From: Duncaniella muricolitica
GTDB taxonomy: Bacteria; Bacteroidota; Bacteroidia; Bacteroidales; Muribaculaceae
Direction: 5' to 3'
DNA: 64,000 nucleotides
NCBI GenBank assembly: GCA_025808375.1
Contig: CP061009.1
Location: 1,054,001-1,118,000, forward strand
The position numbers were made by a program, and so were the translations under genes. Shown one piece after another: positions 52,224 to 61,920 of this stretch; position 1 is the stretch's first letter, and each line of letters begins with the position of its first letter. Below the pieces are notes generated by a model, which saw only the letters and a program-made list of their open reading frames with translations, ran no database searches and was not told the DNA's origin.

Positions 52224-52949
52224 TTAGTCGCGTGAGCTTCCGAAGAAACGGAGCAGATAGAGAAACAGGTTGATAAAGTCAAGATAGAGGCTCAGCGCGC
52301 CGATGGTGGCGAGGTGACCGGCCATGCTTGAGGGCGCGTATTGTGCCATCTGCTTGATTTTCTGTGTGTCCCATGCGGTGAGGCCTACGAAGATAAGCAC
52401 TCCGGCACATGAGATAATCCATCCGAGAGTGTCGCTGTGGGTGAAGATGTTGACCACCGAGGCGATGATGAGGCCTATGAGCGCGTAAAACAGGAAGTTG
52501 CCCCACTTGGTGAGATCCTGTGTGGTGAAGTAGCCATAGACGCTCATGGCTCCGAATGTGCCGGCGCAGATAAAGAAGGTCTTGGCTATTGATGTGGCTG
52601 TATATACTATAAATATGGGTGCGAGTGCCAGACCGTTGAGCGCGGCAAACACATAGAAGAGCAGTGTAGCCGTGGCCGATGACATCTTGCTGATACGGGC
52701 CGAGAGGGAGAACACAATCACGAGCTCGGCGATGAAGAGACCCCAGTAGAACCATGAGTTGGAGGCCATGAACTGCATGTATGACATGCTGCCGGCGCAG
52801 AACATGGAGAGAAACGCGGTCACGAGCAGGCCAAGTGTCATCTTGAGATAGACACGCTTCATCACGGCTGATGCAAGACTCACTGTCTGGGTGGAGTCGT
52901 TATAACCTCCGCCGTTGTAAGGGGGAGGGGTGGGAGTGTTATTGTACAT
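52224..52949 (-). CDS. Bax inhibitor-1/YccA family membrane protein
   Basis: The 241-residue protein has seven hydrophobic helices after an N-terminal Pro/Gly/Tyr-rich cytoplasmic tail (NNTPTPPPYNGGGYND). Helix content and GLTAWDTQKIKQMA near 190-203, with the conserved aspartates of the BI-1 di-aspartyl pH sensor region, fit the family. Bacterial BI-1 proteins are thought to leak calcium in a pH-dependent way; their role in Bacteroidota is unclear. Confidence 0.9.
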   Translation of the reverse strand: MYNNTPTPPPYNGGGYNDSTQTVSLASAVMKRVYLKMTLGLLVTAFLSMFCAGSMSYMQFMASNSWFYWGLFIAELVIVFSLSARISKMSSATATLLFYVFAALNGLALAPIFIVYTATSIAKTFFICAGTFGAMSVYGYFTTQDLTKWGNFLFYALIGLIIASVVNIFTHSDTLGWIISCAGVLIFVGLTAWDTQKIKQMAQYAPSSMAGHLATIGALSLYLDFINLFLYLLRFFGSSRD

Positions 52950-53038
52950 TTGCTTAAAAGAATGGTTAATTGTTAGACAAATAAGGGGAGATAAGGTTTA
53001 GCGTATGTATTGCAACAAATGTTAAACAATCGTCTTTA

Positions 53039-54826
53039 TTACATGCGTTCGGGTACGCTTATGCCGAGTAGCTTCATGCCGGTCTCGACCACGCGGGCGG
53101 TCTGCTCGCTGAGGGTGAGACGGAGCGAGCGTACGGCGGTGTCGGCCTCCTTGAGTATGGAGCAGTCGTGATAGAACTGGTTGTAGAGTTTCACGAGGTC
53201 ATACACATAGTTGGCTATGAGCGCGGGGCTGTAGCTCTGTCCGGCGGCGGCGACTACCGAGGGGAAGTCGGCAAGAGCCTGTATGAGCGTAATCTCGCGT
53301 TCGCCGGGCGTTACGTCGGAATAGTCGGTCACAGTCATGCCCTCGTCGGCAGCCTTGCGGAGCACCGAGCGTATGCGGGCGTAGGTATACTGTATGAAGG
53401 GGCCGGTATTGCCGTTGAAGTCGATAGTCTCCTTGGGGTTGAAGGTGATGTTTTTGCGGGGGTCGACTTTGAGGAGGAAATATTTGAGCGCGCCCAGTCC
53501 TACCATCTCGCTGATGGCGGCTGTCTCCTCGTCGGAGAGTCCGTCGAGTTTGCCGAGTTCGGCCGACACTGTGCGGGCGGTCGACACCATGTCGTCCATA
53601 AGGTCGTCGGCGTCCACCACGGTGCCTTCGCGCGATTTCATCTTACCCTCGGGCAGCTCGACCATGCCGTAGGAGAAGTGCACGAGGTCTTTGCCCCACT
53701 TGAATCCGAGACGGTCGAGAAGTATCGAGAGCACCTGGAAATGATAGTTCTGCTCATTGCCCACGACATAAATCATCTTGTCGATGGGATAGTCCTGAAA
53801 GCGGAGCTTGGCTGTGCCGATGTCCTGTGTCATGTAGACCGAGGTGCCGTCGCTGCGGAGCAGGAGCTTGTGATCAAGACCCTCGCCGGTGAGGTCGGCC
53901 CATACGGAGCCATCCTCCTTGCGATACATCTTGCCGGCGGCGAGTCCTTCGAGCACCTTGTCCTTGCCCTCGAGATAGGTCTCGCTCTCGTAGTAAATCT
54001 TGTCGAAATCCACACCCATGCGCTTGTAGGTCTCGTCAAAACCGGCGTAGACCCACTCGTTCATTCTCTGCCAGAGGGCACGTATTTCGGGATCTTTCTG
54101 TTCCCATTTCATGAGCATCTCGCGGGCCTCTTTCATGAGGGGTGATGCGGCCTTGGCCTCGTCTTCGGTCATGCCTTGCTCCATCAGTTCCTTGGTCTCG
54201 GCCTTGAAATGCTTGTCAAAGAGCACATAGAAGTCACCGATGAGGTGGTCGCCTTTCTTTCCGGCCGATTCGGGAGTCACGCCTTCGCCCCACTTCTGCC
54301 AGGCGAGCATCGACTTGCATATGTGTATGCCTCGGTCGTTGACGATGTTGGTCTTGACCACGCGGTTGCCGCAGGCCTTGAGTATCTCGGCGAGGCTGAA
54401 TCCGAGCAGGTTGTTACGGATATGGCCCAGGTGTAGGGGTTTGTTGGTGTTGGGCGACGAGTATTCAACCATCACGAGAGGTGAATTTTCGTCAGCGTCT
54501 TTCAGACCATAGCGGGGTGTGTCGGCGATATGGGCGAGCACACCGTTCCAGAAGCGCGGTGAGATGGTGATATTGAGAAAACCTTTCACTACGTTGTATT
54601 TCTCAACGGCCGGTTCATTGGCTGCGAGCCATTCGCCTATCTCGGCTCCGACGGCTTCGGGAGCTTTGCGGGCGGCTTTTACCCAAGGAAATACTACCAC
54701 GGTGACATTGCCCTCAAACTCCTTGCGGGTAGCCTGGGGGACAATCTTGTCGGCCGGAGTTTCGCAGTCATAAAGAACTTTTACAGCCTTTGACACGGCC
54801 TCGGAGATAATGCTATCAATCGACAT
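53039..54826 (-). CDS. argS: Arginyl-tRNA synthetase
   Basis: ArgS charges tRNA(Arg). The 595-residue class I enzyme has the N-terminal Add1 domain (about 1-110), the HIGH-equivalent in SSPNTNKPLHLGHIRN (about 128-143) with HLGH, a KMSKS-like segment EGKMKSREGT near 410, and the C-terminal DALR anticodon-binding domain (about 475-595) ending in LLGISVPERM. The gene is complete with a normal length. Confidence 0.97.
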   Translation of the reverse strand: MSIDSIISEAVSKAVKVLYDCETPADKIVPQATRKEFEGNVTVVVFPWVKAARKAPEAVGAEIGEWLAANEPAVEKYNVVKGFLNITISPRFWNGVLAHIADTPRYGLKDADENSPLVMVEYSSPNTNKPLHLGHIRNNLLGFSLAEILKACGNRVVKTNIVNDRGIHICKSMLAWQKWGEGVTPESAGKKGDHLIGDFYVLFDKHFKAETKELMEQGMTEDEAKAASPLMKEAREMLMKWEQKDPEIRALWQRMNEWVYAGFDETYKRMGVDFDKIYYESETYLEGKDKVLEGLAAGKMYRKEDGSVWADLTGEGLDHKLLLRSDGTSVYMTQDIGTAKLRFQDYPIDKMIYVVGNEQNYHFQVLSILLDRLGFKWGKDLVHFSYGMVELPEGKMKSREGTVVDADDLMDDMVSTARTVSAELGKLDGLSDEETAAISEMVGLGALKYFLLKVDPRKNITFNPKETIDFNGNTGPFIQYTYARIRSVLRKAADEGMTVTDYSDVTPGEREITLIQALADFPSVVAAAGQSYSPALIANYVYDLVKLYNQFYHDCSILKEADTAVRSLRLTLSEQTARVVETGMKLLGISVPERM

Positions 54827-54877
54827 TTCTTATTATTACTATTACGTGTGTTTACTTTATATACTTATATATAGGTG

Positions 54878-54885
54878 CAAAGATA
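54878..54885 (-). promoter_or_regulatory. -7 box of argS
   Basis: The minus strand reads TATCTTTG followed by C at the complement of 54878-54885, about 51 nt before the argS start. The -33 box is not clear. Confidence 0.45.
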
Positions 54886-54940
54886 CGCAAAAATCCTCTT
54901 ATCTCGGAGTGATAGGGCAAAAAATGGATGCCTGATGTCA

Positions 54941-56254
54941 TTATTTATAGGAAATCCAGCGTATTATCTCTTTGAGCGACGGCTTTTTGCCATACATGAA
55001 TATGCCCACGCGATAGATTTTGCCGGCTACCCATATCATGCCGATAAATCCGGCGACAAGCAGGGCGAGCGAGAGCCATATCTCCCAGGCGGGAATGCCG
55101 AAGGGGACGCGGGCCACCATAACCATCGGTGACGTGAGCGGGAACATGGAGGCCCAGAACGCGAGGCTGCCCATTGGGTCGGCGGCGGCTACTGTGGCAA
55201 AGATGATGCCGAAGATGATGGGAAAGACGGCAAACGATGTGAGCTGTGACGCGTCCTGTATATTGTCGACAGCCGAGCCTATCGAGGCGAATATCGATGA
55301 GTAGATGAGAAATCCGAGCACCAGAAACAGAGTCATGATGGCTATAAGCCCGATGAGATTGCCCACCTGAGTGACGGCGGCGAGGGCGTTGAGCATGTCG
55401 ATGGAGCCGGCGTCGCTCACGGCCTCGAAGTTGCCGGCGCGGACGGCGGCCACCTCGGCCATGGCGTCGGCCGGCATGATGGCCGGGAGCACACACGATG
55501 ACATTATGGCCAGGAGTATGCCCCAAAGCACCATCTGGGTCACTGCCACGAGGGCCACGCCTATGATTTTACCGAGCATGAGCTGGGCCGGTTTGACTGA
55601 CGACACTACCACTTCGAGCACTCTGTTGCCTTTCTCTTCGATGATGGATGTCATCACCATCTGGCCATATATGAGCAGAAACATATAGAGTATGAACGAC
55701 ATGCCCACACCTATGCCGTAACTCAGCCCTGACGACATCACTTGCTCGTCGTCATCGCGGTCGTTGCGTACGGTGGTGATGGACACCGAGGCGTTGACAT
55801 CCTCGAGTATGCGGTCAAGGTCGGCTATGTTATATTGCTTTAGCCGCTCGTTTTCGATAATCTTGTTGACCTGGCCGGTGATGGTCGATTCGGTGGCGAG
55901 CGACGATGGCCCGTTGCTGACGAGGCGGAGTGAGGCACGTCGCGACGATATGATGTTGGCCGGGATGACCAGTATGGCATCTGCGTCGCTGCGGTTGAGG
56001 GCCGAGTCGGTGGTCACACCGCTGAGCGGGATGAACTTTACGTCGTCGGTGTCGGTCAGACGGTCGGCGAAAGCTCCGTTGTTGTCGACCACAAGCACCT
56101 GTGTCACCGAGCCCTCGATATAGGTCATTATCAGTGCCGGCAGGGCCATTAGTGCCAGCATCAGCACCGGCATGAGTATGGTGGTGAATATGAAGCTCTT
56201 TTTCTTGACACGCTCCAAGTATTCGCGTTCGATGATTATAGCTATATTTGACAT
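54941..56254 (-). CDS. ABC transporter permease (NatB-like, ABC-2 type)
   Basis: The 437-residue permease has one N-terminal helix (about 20-42), a large extracytoplasmic domain (about 45-175) and five or six C-terminal helices (about 180-410). The EEKGNRVLEVVVSSVKPAQLMLGKI segment (its middle part VLEVVVSSVKPAQ) is typical of the ABC-2 NatB/LinF group. It is 30 bp downstream of its ATPase gene. NatAB was first described as a sodium exporter, but many homologues export other compounds. Confidence 0.88.
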   Translation of the reverse strand: MSNIAIIIEREYLERVKKKSFIFTTILMPVLMLALMALPALIMTYIEGSVTQVLVVDNNGAFADRLTDTDDVKFIPLSGVTTDSALNRSDADAILVIPANIISSRRASLRLVSNGPSSLATESTITGQVNKIIENERLKQYNIADLDRILEDVNASVSITTVRNDRDDDEQVMSSGLSYGIGVGMSFILYMFLLIYGQMVMTSIIEEKGNRVLEVVVSSVKPAQLMLGKIIGVALVAVTQMVLWGILLAIMSSCVLPAIMPADAMAEVAAVRAGNFEAVSDAGSIDMLNALAAVTQVGNLIGLIAIMTLFLVLGFLIYSSIFASIGSAVDNIQDASQLTSFAVFPIIFGIIFATVAAADPMGSLAFWASMFPLTSPMVMVARVPFGIPAWEIWLSLALLVAGFIGMIWVAGKIYRVGIFMYGKKPSLKEIIRWISYK

Positions 56255-56256
56255 GC

Positions 56257-56284
56257 TTAAACTTTCAACTCTAAACTTTTAACT

Positions 56285-56291
<7 letters not shown>
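56257..56291 (-). repeat. AGTTTAAA-type AT repeat between the ABC exporter genes
   Basis: The plus strand reads TTAAACTTTCAACTCTAAAC and continues in the same pattern; on the minus strand this is the AGTTTAAA/AGAGTT theme seen at 46661-46695. It fills the 30-bp spacer between the ATPase and permease genes and reaches the ATPase stop codon. Confidence 0.5.
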
Positions 56292-57214
<923 letters not shown>

Positions 57215-57245
57215 GCTGTTGTAAATTTTTAGTGATGAATAATCT

Positions 57246-57270
57246 GACGCGAAATTATAGAAAAAGTTTC
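57246..57270 (-). promoter_or_regulatory. ECF-like promoter of the ABC exporter genes
   Basis: On the minus strand GAAAC (complement of 57266-57270) and CGTC (complement of 57246-57249) are 16 bp apart, the layout of ECF sigma promoters. The spacer also shows TATAATTTCG, a poorer match to the general -7 box. Confidence 0.5.
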
Positions 57271-57278
57271 ACATTGAC

Positions 57279-57303
57279 GGAACTTTTCCGTAATTTTAGC
57301 GTC
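57279..57303 (+). promoter_or_regulatory. ECF-like promoter of the sigma factor gene
   Basis: GGAAC at 57279-57283 and CGTC at 57300-57303 are 16 bp apart, a textbook ECF -35/-10 pair. It mirrors the opposite promoter, sharing AACTTTT...TAATTT...GCGTC. The start codon follows about 58 bp after CGTC. The general TAnnTTTG box is lacking. Confidence 0.55.
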
Positions 57304-57361
57304 AAACATTATAAAATTGTAGCAATAATCCGTTTATAACCTCACCATATCTTCTGACCGC

Positions 57362-57865
57362 ATGGCCACCGTAGCATCCGAAAAAGAATCTCGATTCATG
57401 GCGATTGTCAACGACAACCGCCGCATGCTCTGCAAGGTGTGCTATATGTATGCTGACAGCGACGAGCATTTCAAGGATCTGTATCAGGAGGTGCTGGCCA
57501 ATCTGTGGCAGGGACTCGACTCATTCAGAGGCGACTCACGGCTGTCGACATGGCTCTACCGCACGGCCATCAACACTTGTGTGACCTATTTTCGCCACAA
57601 CGGTAAGCACGACCGCGGCAAGGTGGGGCTTGACACGCTGGCCGACACCATGAGTGATGACAGCGACCGTCCGGCCGAACTGCGTCAGATGTATCGCCTC
57701 ATAGGCGGCCTCGACAAGATGGACAAGGCCCTTATATTAATGTGGCTTGACGAGAAGAGTTATGACGAGATAGCCGGTGTGACCGGTCTGCCGCGCAACA
57801 CGGTGGCGACCCGCCTCCACAGGATAAAACTACGACTTAAAGAGCAGAATGAAAAAGAATCATGA
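57362..57865 (+). CDS. ECF-type sigma-70 family RNA polymerase sigma factor
   Basis: The 167-residue protein has only the region 2 and region 4 domains of ECF sigma factors: YMYADSDEHFKDLYQEVLAN and STWLYRTAINTC (about 28-82) for region 2, and KSYDEIAGVTGLPRNTVATR (about 133-152) as the region 4 helix-turn-helix. Its stop overlaps the start of a small membrane protein (ATGA), the usual place of an anti-sigma factor. An ECF-like promoter upstream suggests that it drives its own gene and the divergent ABC exporter. Confidence 0.92.
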   Translation: MATVASEKESRFMAIVNDNRRMLCKVCYMYADSDEHFKDLYQEVLANLWQGLDSFRGDSRLSTWLYRTAINTCVTYFRHNGKHDRGKVGLDTLADTMSDDSDRPAELRQMYRLIGGLDKMDKALILMWLDEKSYDEIAGVTGLPRNTVATRLHRIKLRLKEQNEKES

Positions 57866-58422
57866 TTATGGATATAGACGAGCTGAAAAGACAGTGGAAC
57901 GCTGTCGACATTCCCGATAGCGGCGTCAGGGCCGTGGAGCGCGAGGTGACATCGGGCCGTGGAGCCGTGACGTTGCGCGACAGGCTCATGCGCATAAGTC
58001 GTCGTCGGGCACTCGTGTGTCTGGCCGGAGCCTTGTGCATGATTCCGCTTGTCCCAGACCATACGTCAATGGCCGTAAAGGTGATCATATTCTTTATTGT
58101 GATGGGTGTCATGCACTTGGTGCAGATGCACAATCTTCGCGCGCTTGACCTCTCCGGCACCACTGTCACCGACGCTCTGCGCGGAGTGTTGCGCATCGAG
58201 ACGCTCCGCACTGTCAGACGCGTCACCGGCATTGTAATGGGTGTCCCGCTGATGCTCTACATTATCTTTACCGTAACCAGCAGTTACGGGACACTGATGC
58301 TGCCTGTCTGCATCGCCGGCATGCTGGCCGGATGTGTGGTAGCTCTGCTTGTCAACCGTCGGGCCTCGCGCCTGCTCCGTGAGATTAAGAAGGAATTGGG
58401 TGAGGATTTTTCCGCAAGTTGA
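57862..58422 (+). CDS. Small membrane protein, putative anti-sigma partner
   Basis: The 186-residue protein begins MIMDIDELKRQWNAVDIPD, an N-terminal pattern I know from proteins encoded after ECF sigma genes in Bacteroidota. Four hydrophobic segments follow (about 50-66, 70-88, 120-140 and 145-163), and the ends are basic. The start overlaps the sigma stop codon by ATGA; ATG 57868 is an alternative. It lacks a recognisable zinc anti-sigma motif. A role as the membrane regulator of the sigma factor is inferred from position and coupling. Confidence 0.7.
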   Translation: MIMDIDELKRQWNAVDIPDSGVRAVEREVTSGRGAVTLRDRLMRISRRRALVCLAGALCMIPLVPDHTSMAVKVIIFFIVMGVMHLVQMHNLRALDLSGTTVTDALRGVLRIETLRTVRRVTGIVMGVPLMLYIIFTVTSSYGTLMLPVCIAGMLAGCVVALLVNRRASRLLREIKKELGEDFSAS

Positions 58423-58424
58423 CA

Positions 58425-58454
58425 TTGATATGTCAAAAATTCGCAGTAACTTTG
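58425..58454 (+). promoter_or_regulatory. Promoter of pyrB-pyrI
   Basis: TTG at 58425-58427 and TAACTTTG at 58447-58454 are 19 bp apart. The box ends 35 nt before ATG 58490. It supports that start over the open frame's first codon at 58349, which lies inside the preceding gene. Confidence 0.6.
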
Positions 58455-58489
58455 CGGTAAACTCACGATGCACTTCACATTTCACTGCA

Positions 58490-59410
58490 ATGAATACTAA
58501 AAGTCTTGTGTCAATAAGCGACTTAAGTCGCGAGGAGATACTCGGTCTGCTTGACACGGCCCGAAAGTTTGAGGAGCGGCCCAACCGCCGTCTGCTTGAA
58601 GGTAAAGTCGTGGCGACCCTCTTTTTCGAGCCGTCAACCCGCACGCGACTCAGTTTTGAAACAGCCGTCAACCGTCTTGGCGGACGTGTGATAGGATTTT
58701 CAGATGCCTCCAACACCTCCACCTCCAAAGGCGAGACGCTCAAGGACACCATCAAGATGGTGAGCAATTATGCCGACCTCATAGTGATGCGTCATTTCCT
58801 TGAGGGAGCGGCCCTCTATGCCACCGAGGTAACCGACATACCCATAATCAATGCCGGTGACGGTGCCCACCAGCACCCCTCGCAGACGATGCTCGACCTC
58901 TACTCCATCTACAAGACCCAGGGCACTCTCGAAAATCTCACCATCACTCTTGTGGGCGACCTCAAGTATGGCCGCACGGTCCACTCGCTGATTATGGCGA
59001 TGAGATATTTCAACCCCACATTCCGCTTCGTCGCATGCAAGGAGCTTGATATGCCCGAGGAATACAAGGCCTTCTGTCGGGAGAATGGCATACGCTACAC
59101 CGACCACACCGACTTCTCGGCCGATGTCATCAATACGAGCGACATTATATATATGACCCGAGTGCAGCGCGAGCGTTTTGCCGACATCATGGAGTATGAG
59201 CGTGTCAAGGACCTCTACAACCTTAACAACGCCATGCTTTCCGACGCACGCGACAATCTGCGCATACTCCACCCCCTGCCGCGCGTCAATGAGATAGCCC
59301 AGGACGTGGACGACAATCCCAAAGCATATTATTTCGAGCAGGCCCGCAACGGTCTCTACGCCCGTCAGGCGTTGATATGCCGTTCGCTCGGTATAGAAGT
59401 TAATGATTAA
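58490..59410 (+). CDS. pyrB: Aspartate carbamoyltransferase catalytic subunit
   Basis: PyrB condenses carbamoyl phosphate with aspartate, the first committed step of pyrimidine synthesis. From ATG 58490 it has 306 residues with the carbamoyl-phosphate loop STRTRLSFE (about 49-57), HQHPSQTMLDLYSI (about 129-142) and HPLPRVNEI near 260. The frame is open to 58349, but those 47 residues have no homology-like features and overlap the preceding gene. pyrI follows after 12 bp, so the enzyme is the E. coli-type holoenzyme. Confidence 0.95.
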   Translation: MNTKSLVSISDLSREEILGLLDTARKFEERPNRRLLEGKVVATLFFEPSTRTRLSFETAVNRLGGRVIGFSDASNTSTSKGETLKDTIKMVSNYADLIVMRHFLEGAALYATEVTDIPIINAGDGAHQHPSQTMLDLYSIYKTQGTLENLTITLVGDLKYGRTVHSLIMAMRYFNPTFRFVACKELDMPEEYKAFCRENGIRYTDHTDFSADVINTSDIIYMTRVQRERFADIMEYERVKDLYNLNNAMLSDARDNLRILHPLPRVNEIAQDVDDNPKAYYFEQARNGLYARQALICRSLGIEVND

Positions 59411-59422
59411 AAGCCAGAAATT

Positions 59423-59887
59423 ATGACTAATATATCAAAGGCGGAGCTTGCCGTGGCTGCTCTGCGCAACGGCACAGTGATTGACCACATACCCTCGGAG
59501 GTCCTGTTCAAGACCGTTAAAATCCTTGGAATCGAGCGGCTGAAGTCGGCCGTGACTATCGGCAATAACCTCGACAGCAAAAAACTCGGCCACAAAGGCA
59601 TCATCAAGGTCGCCGACGTGTTCTTTCCCGAGGCTACGCTCAACCGCATCGCTCTCATAGCCCCCTCGGCCGTAATCAATATCATACGCGACTATGAGGT
59701 GGTGGAGAAATTTCCCGTGACTCTTCCCGACACCATCATCGAACTCGTGAAGTGTGGCAACCCCAAGTGTATCACCAACAACGAGCCTATGCGCACACGT
59801 TTCAGTGTAGTCGACCGCGAGGATGTGACCATCGCATGTCACTATTGCTCCCACACGGTCAAGAGCAGCGACGCGCAGATAATATGA
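59423..59887 (+). CDS. pyrI: Aspartate carbamoyltransferase regulatory subunit
   Basis: PyrI binds CTP/ATP and gives allosteric control to PyrB. The 154-residue protein has the N-terminal nucleotide-binding domain with HIPSEVLFK and the C-terminal zinc domain with four cysteines in CGNPKC and CHYC. It is 12 bp after pyrB and is certainly cotranscribed. The length is standard. Confidence 0.96.
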   Translation: MTNISKAELAVAALRNGTVIDHIPSEVLFKTVKILGIERLKSAVTIGNNLDSKKLGHKGIIKVADVFFPEATLNRIALIAPSAVINIIRDYEVVEKFPVTLPDTIIELVKCGNPKCITNNEPMRTRFSVVDREDVTIACHYCSHTVKSSDAQII

Positions 59888-59912
59888 TTGAGAGGCGTTT
59901 CATTTGCAATCC

Positions 59913-60479
59913 ATGAAGAAGGTATCCTGGAAACCCGGCACGATGATCTATCCGCTCCCGGCGGTGTTGGTGACGTGTGGCAACATGGAGCACTCCAATA
60001 TGCTCACAGTGGCATGGACCGGCACCATATGCACCAATCCGCCGATGTGTTACATATCGGTGCGCCCCGAGCGTCACTCCTATCAGCTCATCAAGGAGAG
60101 TATGGAGTTTACCATCAATCTCACCACCGCCTCGATGGCCCGGGCCACCGACTGGGCCGGCGTGAGGTCGGGGGCCGACTATGACAAATGGCGCGAGACG
60201 GGGCTGACACCCGTAGCAGGGGTCAAGGTGGCGTGTCCCTACATCGACGAGTCACCTCTGGCCATAGAGTGCAGAGTCAAGGAAATAATACATCTGGGAA
60301 GTCACGACATGTTTGTGGCCGATGTGGTCAACGTGCTTGCCGATGAGAGGCTTATCAATCCCGACACCGGAGCTTTTGATCTCGCCTCGGCCGGACTGCT
60401 CAACTATTCCCACGGGCAGTATTTCGAGCAGGGTGAGCCGATAGGACGGTTTGGATGGAGTGTGAAGAAAAAACAGTAA
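59913..60479 (+). CDS. Flavin reductase family protein
   Basis: The 188-residue protein has the split-barrel FMN-binding fold of flavin reductase-like proteins: PLPAVLVTCGNMEHSNM (about 14-30), VSVRPERHSY-like SVRPERHSYQLI and EFTINLTTASMARATDWAG. The start is ATG 59913; an upstream TTG codon at 59904 is less likely. It follows pyrI by 25 bp. Members of this family serve very different oxidoreductase systems, so no substrate is assigned. Confidence 0.87.
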   Translation: MKKVSWKPGTMIYPLPAVLVTCGNMEHSNMLTVAWTGTICTNPPMCYISVRPERHSYQLIKESMEFTINLTTASMARATDWAGVRSGADYDKWRETGLTPVAGVKVACPYIDESPLAIECRVKEIIHLGSHDMFVADVVNVLADERLINPDTGAFDLASAGLLNYSHGQYFEQGEPIGRFGWSVKKKQ

Positions 60480-60490
60480 TCAAAAAAACA

Positions 60491-60535
60491 GGAATGTTGG
60501 ATGTGGAGTGACACAGGCTCCACATTCAACATTCC
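60491..60535 (+). terminator. Hairpin between the flavin reductase gene and glyA
   Basis: GGAATGTTGGATGTGGAG (60491-60508) and CTCCACATTCAACATTCC (60518-60535) form an 18-bp stem with one wobble around a 9-nt loop. The following tract is ACATTAATATAATATA rather than a clean T-run, so termination is likely but not certain. glyA starts 21 bp later. Confidence 0.55.
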
Positions 60536-60556
60536 ACATTAATATAATATATAATT

Positions 60557-61837
60557 ATGAAGAGAGACAACGCAATCTTCGACATCATCGAACGCGAACA
60601 TCAGCGTCAGAAGAAAGGCATCGAACTTATTGCCTCTGAAAATTTTGTCAGTGACCAAGTGATGCAGGCCATGGGCTCGTGCCTCACCAACAAGTATGCC
60701 GAGGGCTATCCCGGCCACCGTTATTACGGCGGATGTGAAGTGGTGGACGAAGCAGAGCTTATCGCTATCGACCGCCTCAAACAGATGTTTGGCGCAGAGT
60801 GGGCCAACGTTCAGCCCCACTCGGGCGCACAGGCCAACATGGCCGTGTTCATGGCATGTCTGAAGCCCGGTGACAAATTTCTCGGTCTCAATCTGAGCCA
60901 CGGCGGTCACCTGAGCCACGGCAGTCCCGTCAACTTCTCGGGTCTCATGTTCCAGGCTCTCGAGTATAATGTCAATGCCGAGACCGGCCTCGTAGACTAC
61001 GAGCAGATGGAGGAAGTGGCCCGTCGCGAGCGTCCCCGTCTGATTATCGGTGGTGCGAGTGCTTATTCGCGCGAATGGGATTATGCCCGCATGCGTCGTC
61101 TTGCCGATGAAATCGGTGCCATCTTCCTTGTGGACATGGCTCACCCCGCAGGTCTCATCGCCGCCGGACTCCTTGACAATCCCGTCAAGTATGCCCACAT
61201 CGTAACCACCACTACCCACAAGACCCTCCGCGGTCCGCGTGGCGGCGTCATCATGATGGGCAAGGACTTTGAAAATCCTTGGGGCAAGACCACTCCCAAG
61301 GGCGTTGTGCGCATGATGTCATCGTTGCTCGACTCTGCCGTATTCCCCGGCGTGCAGGGCGGCCCGCTCGAACACGTGATTGCCGCCAAAGCCGTGGCAT
61401 TCGGCGAGGCTCTCCAGCCCGAGTTTAAGGAATATCAGATGCAGGTCAAGAAGAACGCCGCAGCCCTGGCCGACGCTCTCATCTCGATGGGCTACAATAT
61501 CGTGTCGGGCGGCACCGACAACCACTGCATCCTCGTAGATCTCCGCACCAAGTTTCCCGACCTCACAGGCAAGGTGGCCGAGAAGGCTCTTGTCGAGGCC
61601 GACATCACTGCCAATAAGAACATGGTACCGTTTGACAGCCGTTCGCCCTTCCAGACTTCCGGCATACGTCTCGGCACACCGGCCATCACAACCCGCGGTG
61701 CCAAAGAGCCGCTCATGGGTCAGATAGCCGAGATGATCGACACTGTGCTCCGTGCTCCCGCCGATGCCGACACCATTGCTGCTGTCCGTGCCAAGGTCAA
61801 CGCCACCATGGCCGACTATCCCATGTTTGCATATTGA
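60557..61837 (+). CDS. glyA: Serine hydroxymethyltransferase
   Basis: GlyA moves the serine beta-carbon to tetrahydrofolate, making glycine and the main one-carbon unit. The 426-residue PLP enzyme has ELIASENFVS near 20, NKYAEGYPGHRYYGG (about 50-64), and the PLP lysine Lys222 in TTTTHKTLRGPRGG. The length fits the family (about 415-430). It feeds one-carbon units to the PurH step encoded elsewhere in the window. Confidence 0.97.
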   Translation: MKRDNAIFDIIEREHQRQKKGIELIASENFVSDQVMQAMGSCLTNKYAEGYPGHRYYGGCEVVDEAELIAIDRLKQMFGAEWANVQPHSGAQANMAVFMACLKPGDKFLGLNLSHGGHLSHGSPVNFSGLMFQALEYNVNAETGLVDYEQMEEVARRERPRLIIGGASAYSREWDYARMRRLADEIGAIFLVDMAHPAGLIAAGLLDNPVKYAHIVTTTTHKTLRGPRGGVIMMGKDFENPWGKTTPKGVVRMMSSLLDSAVFPGVQGGPLEHVIAAKAVAFGEALQPEFKEYQMQVKKNAAALADALISMGYNIVSGGTDNHCILVDLRTKFPDLTGKVAEKALVEADITANKNMVPFDSRSPFQTSGIRLGTPAITTRGAKEPLMGQIAEMIDTVLRAPADADTIAAVRAKVNATMADYPMFAY

Positions 61838-61855
61838 TAAGCAACTCTGGAAATA

Positions 61856-61893
61856 AAAAAAGTGGGGGAAATCGTTTCCTCCACTTTTTTATT
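61856..61893 (+). terminator. Terminator of glyA
   Basis: AAAAAAGTGGGGGAAA (61856-61871) pairs with TTTCCTCCACTTTTTT (61875-61890) with one wobble around a 3-nt loop, and the right arm is itself a T-run. It lies 18 bp after the glyA stop. Confidence 0.85.
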
Positions 61894-61920
61894 ATACACA
61901 TTTTCCGGCTGTCAGAAAAT

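Noticed and set aside
58349..58489. N-terminal extension of pyrB to the first in-frame start
   Set aside because: The extra 47 codons overlap the preceding gene, contain the pyrB promoter and lack PyrB-like sequence.
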